Of a stretch of DNA of 45,000 nucleotides, positions 44,890 to 45,000 are shown piece after piece; the stretch's first letter is position 1, and each line of letters opens with the position of its first letter. The notes under the pieces were generated by a model. That model made no database searches. It worked only from the letters and a program-made list of their open reading frames with translations, and had not been told where the DNA came from. This stretch comes from Neobacillus sp. CF12 (GTDB lineage: Bacteria; Bacillota; Bacilli; Bacillales; Cytobacillaceae), in NCBI RefSeq assembly GCF_030348765.1, contig NZ_JAUCEU010000007.1:3587501-3632500 (forward strand). Reading direction: 5' to 3'. The position numbers were made by a program, and so were the translations under genes.

Positions 44890-44921
44890 AAGACCCTTAG
44901 AGATATAAATCTCTTGGGGTC
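44890..44921 (-). terminator. Two-part hairpin between tRNA-Lys and the tRNA-Ser-like relic
   Basis: On the minus strand GACCC...AGAGAT, a TTAT loop, ATCTCT...GGGTC: two perfect stems separated by a small symmetric internal loop. TTTATCT follows, a weak T-run. It may be a leaky terminator or a processing structure. Confidence 0.4.
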
Positions 44922-44935
44922 AATTTGTAAAATAA

Positions 44936-45000
44936 TGAGCCATGAAGGACTCGAACCTTCGACCCTCTGATTAAAAGTCAGATGCTCTACCAACTGAGCT
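44936..45000 (-). tRNA. tRNA-Lys (anticodon TTT), truncated by window end, CCA not encoded
   Basis: Identical, as far as it goes (65 bases), to tRNA-Lys at 1417-1492, including anticodon loop CTTTTAA and acceptor GAGCCAT. The bases after the discriminator read TTA instead of CCA. The 5' end lies beyond the window. Confidence 0.95.

Overview
The window looks like chromosome from a spore-forming, low-GC Gram-positive of the Bacillaceae (Bacillus or a close relative). Evidence: the 16S rRNA 5' half; a spore cortex regulator (CmpA); an alpha/beta-type SASP; a SigW/RsiW pair with a textbook SigW promoter; a glmS ribozyme; a T-box; strong GGAGG ribosome-binding sites with frequent TTG/GTG starts; and a gene order I recall from B. 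subtilis (murF-ddl to ydcK, and the cdaA-cdaR-glmM-glmS block). Most genes lie on the minus strand.

Layout. 1-740: 5' part of a 16S gene (minus). 849-2048: eleven tRNA genes (minus), read before the 16S from one strong promoter at 2104-2132. 2170-17856: conserved housekeeping block, sprT-like/ydcK, cmpA (+, only 36 codons), tex, ndoA-ndoAI toxin-antitoxin, alr, ydcC lipoprotein with a candidate SigE promoter, acpS, rhomboid protease ydcA (+), ydbT-ydbS, uvsE, cshA, an esterase, murF and ddl. The rsb-sigB operon that sits between ndoA and tex in B. subtilis is absent. 17986-26731: an unrecognised gene, mgtE, a rodA-type SEDS gene, a DedA gene, a nucleoside transporter, and a DinB-like gene with argS under a T-box, then a SASP gene.

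26754-36020 is the accessory part: a three-gene ABC-2 exporter; a NERD-domain gene broken by an in-frame stop; four full and one partial copy of a 52-bp non-coding tandem repeat; a mannitol operon reduced by an internal deletion to the front of mtlA joined to mtlD without its NAD-binding N-terminus; and a large secreted PL11-type rhamnogalacturonan lyase with a perfect cre-like site and a 14-bp palindrome upstream. 36330-42037: glmS (with ribozyme), glmM, cdaR and cdaA, the cell-wall amino-sugar and c-di-AMP module. 42171-44473: rsiW, sigW and arginase. 44718-45000: end of another tRNA cluster (Ala, a tRNA-Ser-like relic, and Lys cut by the window edge).

The genes are mainly about envelope building (alr, ddl, murF, rodA, glmM, glmS, acpS), envelope stress (sigW/rsiW), c-di-AMP signalling (cdaA/cdaR) and spore formation (cmpA, ydcC, SASP). 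I found no convincing new defence or mobile system. The most unusual items are the mannitol-operon deletion junction, the 52-bp repeat array beside the broken NERD gene, the missing sigB operon, a structured intergenic repeat upstream of cshA, and the tRNA-Ser-like relic.
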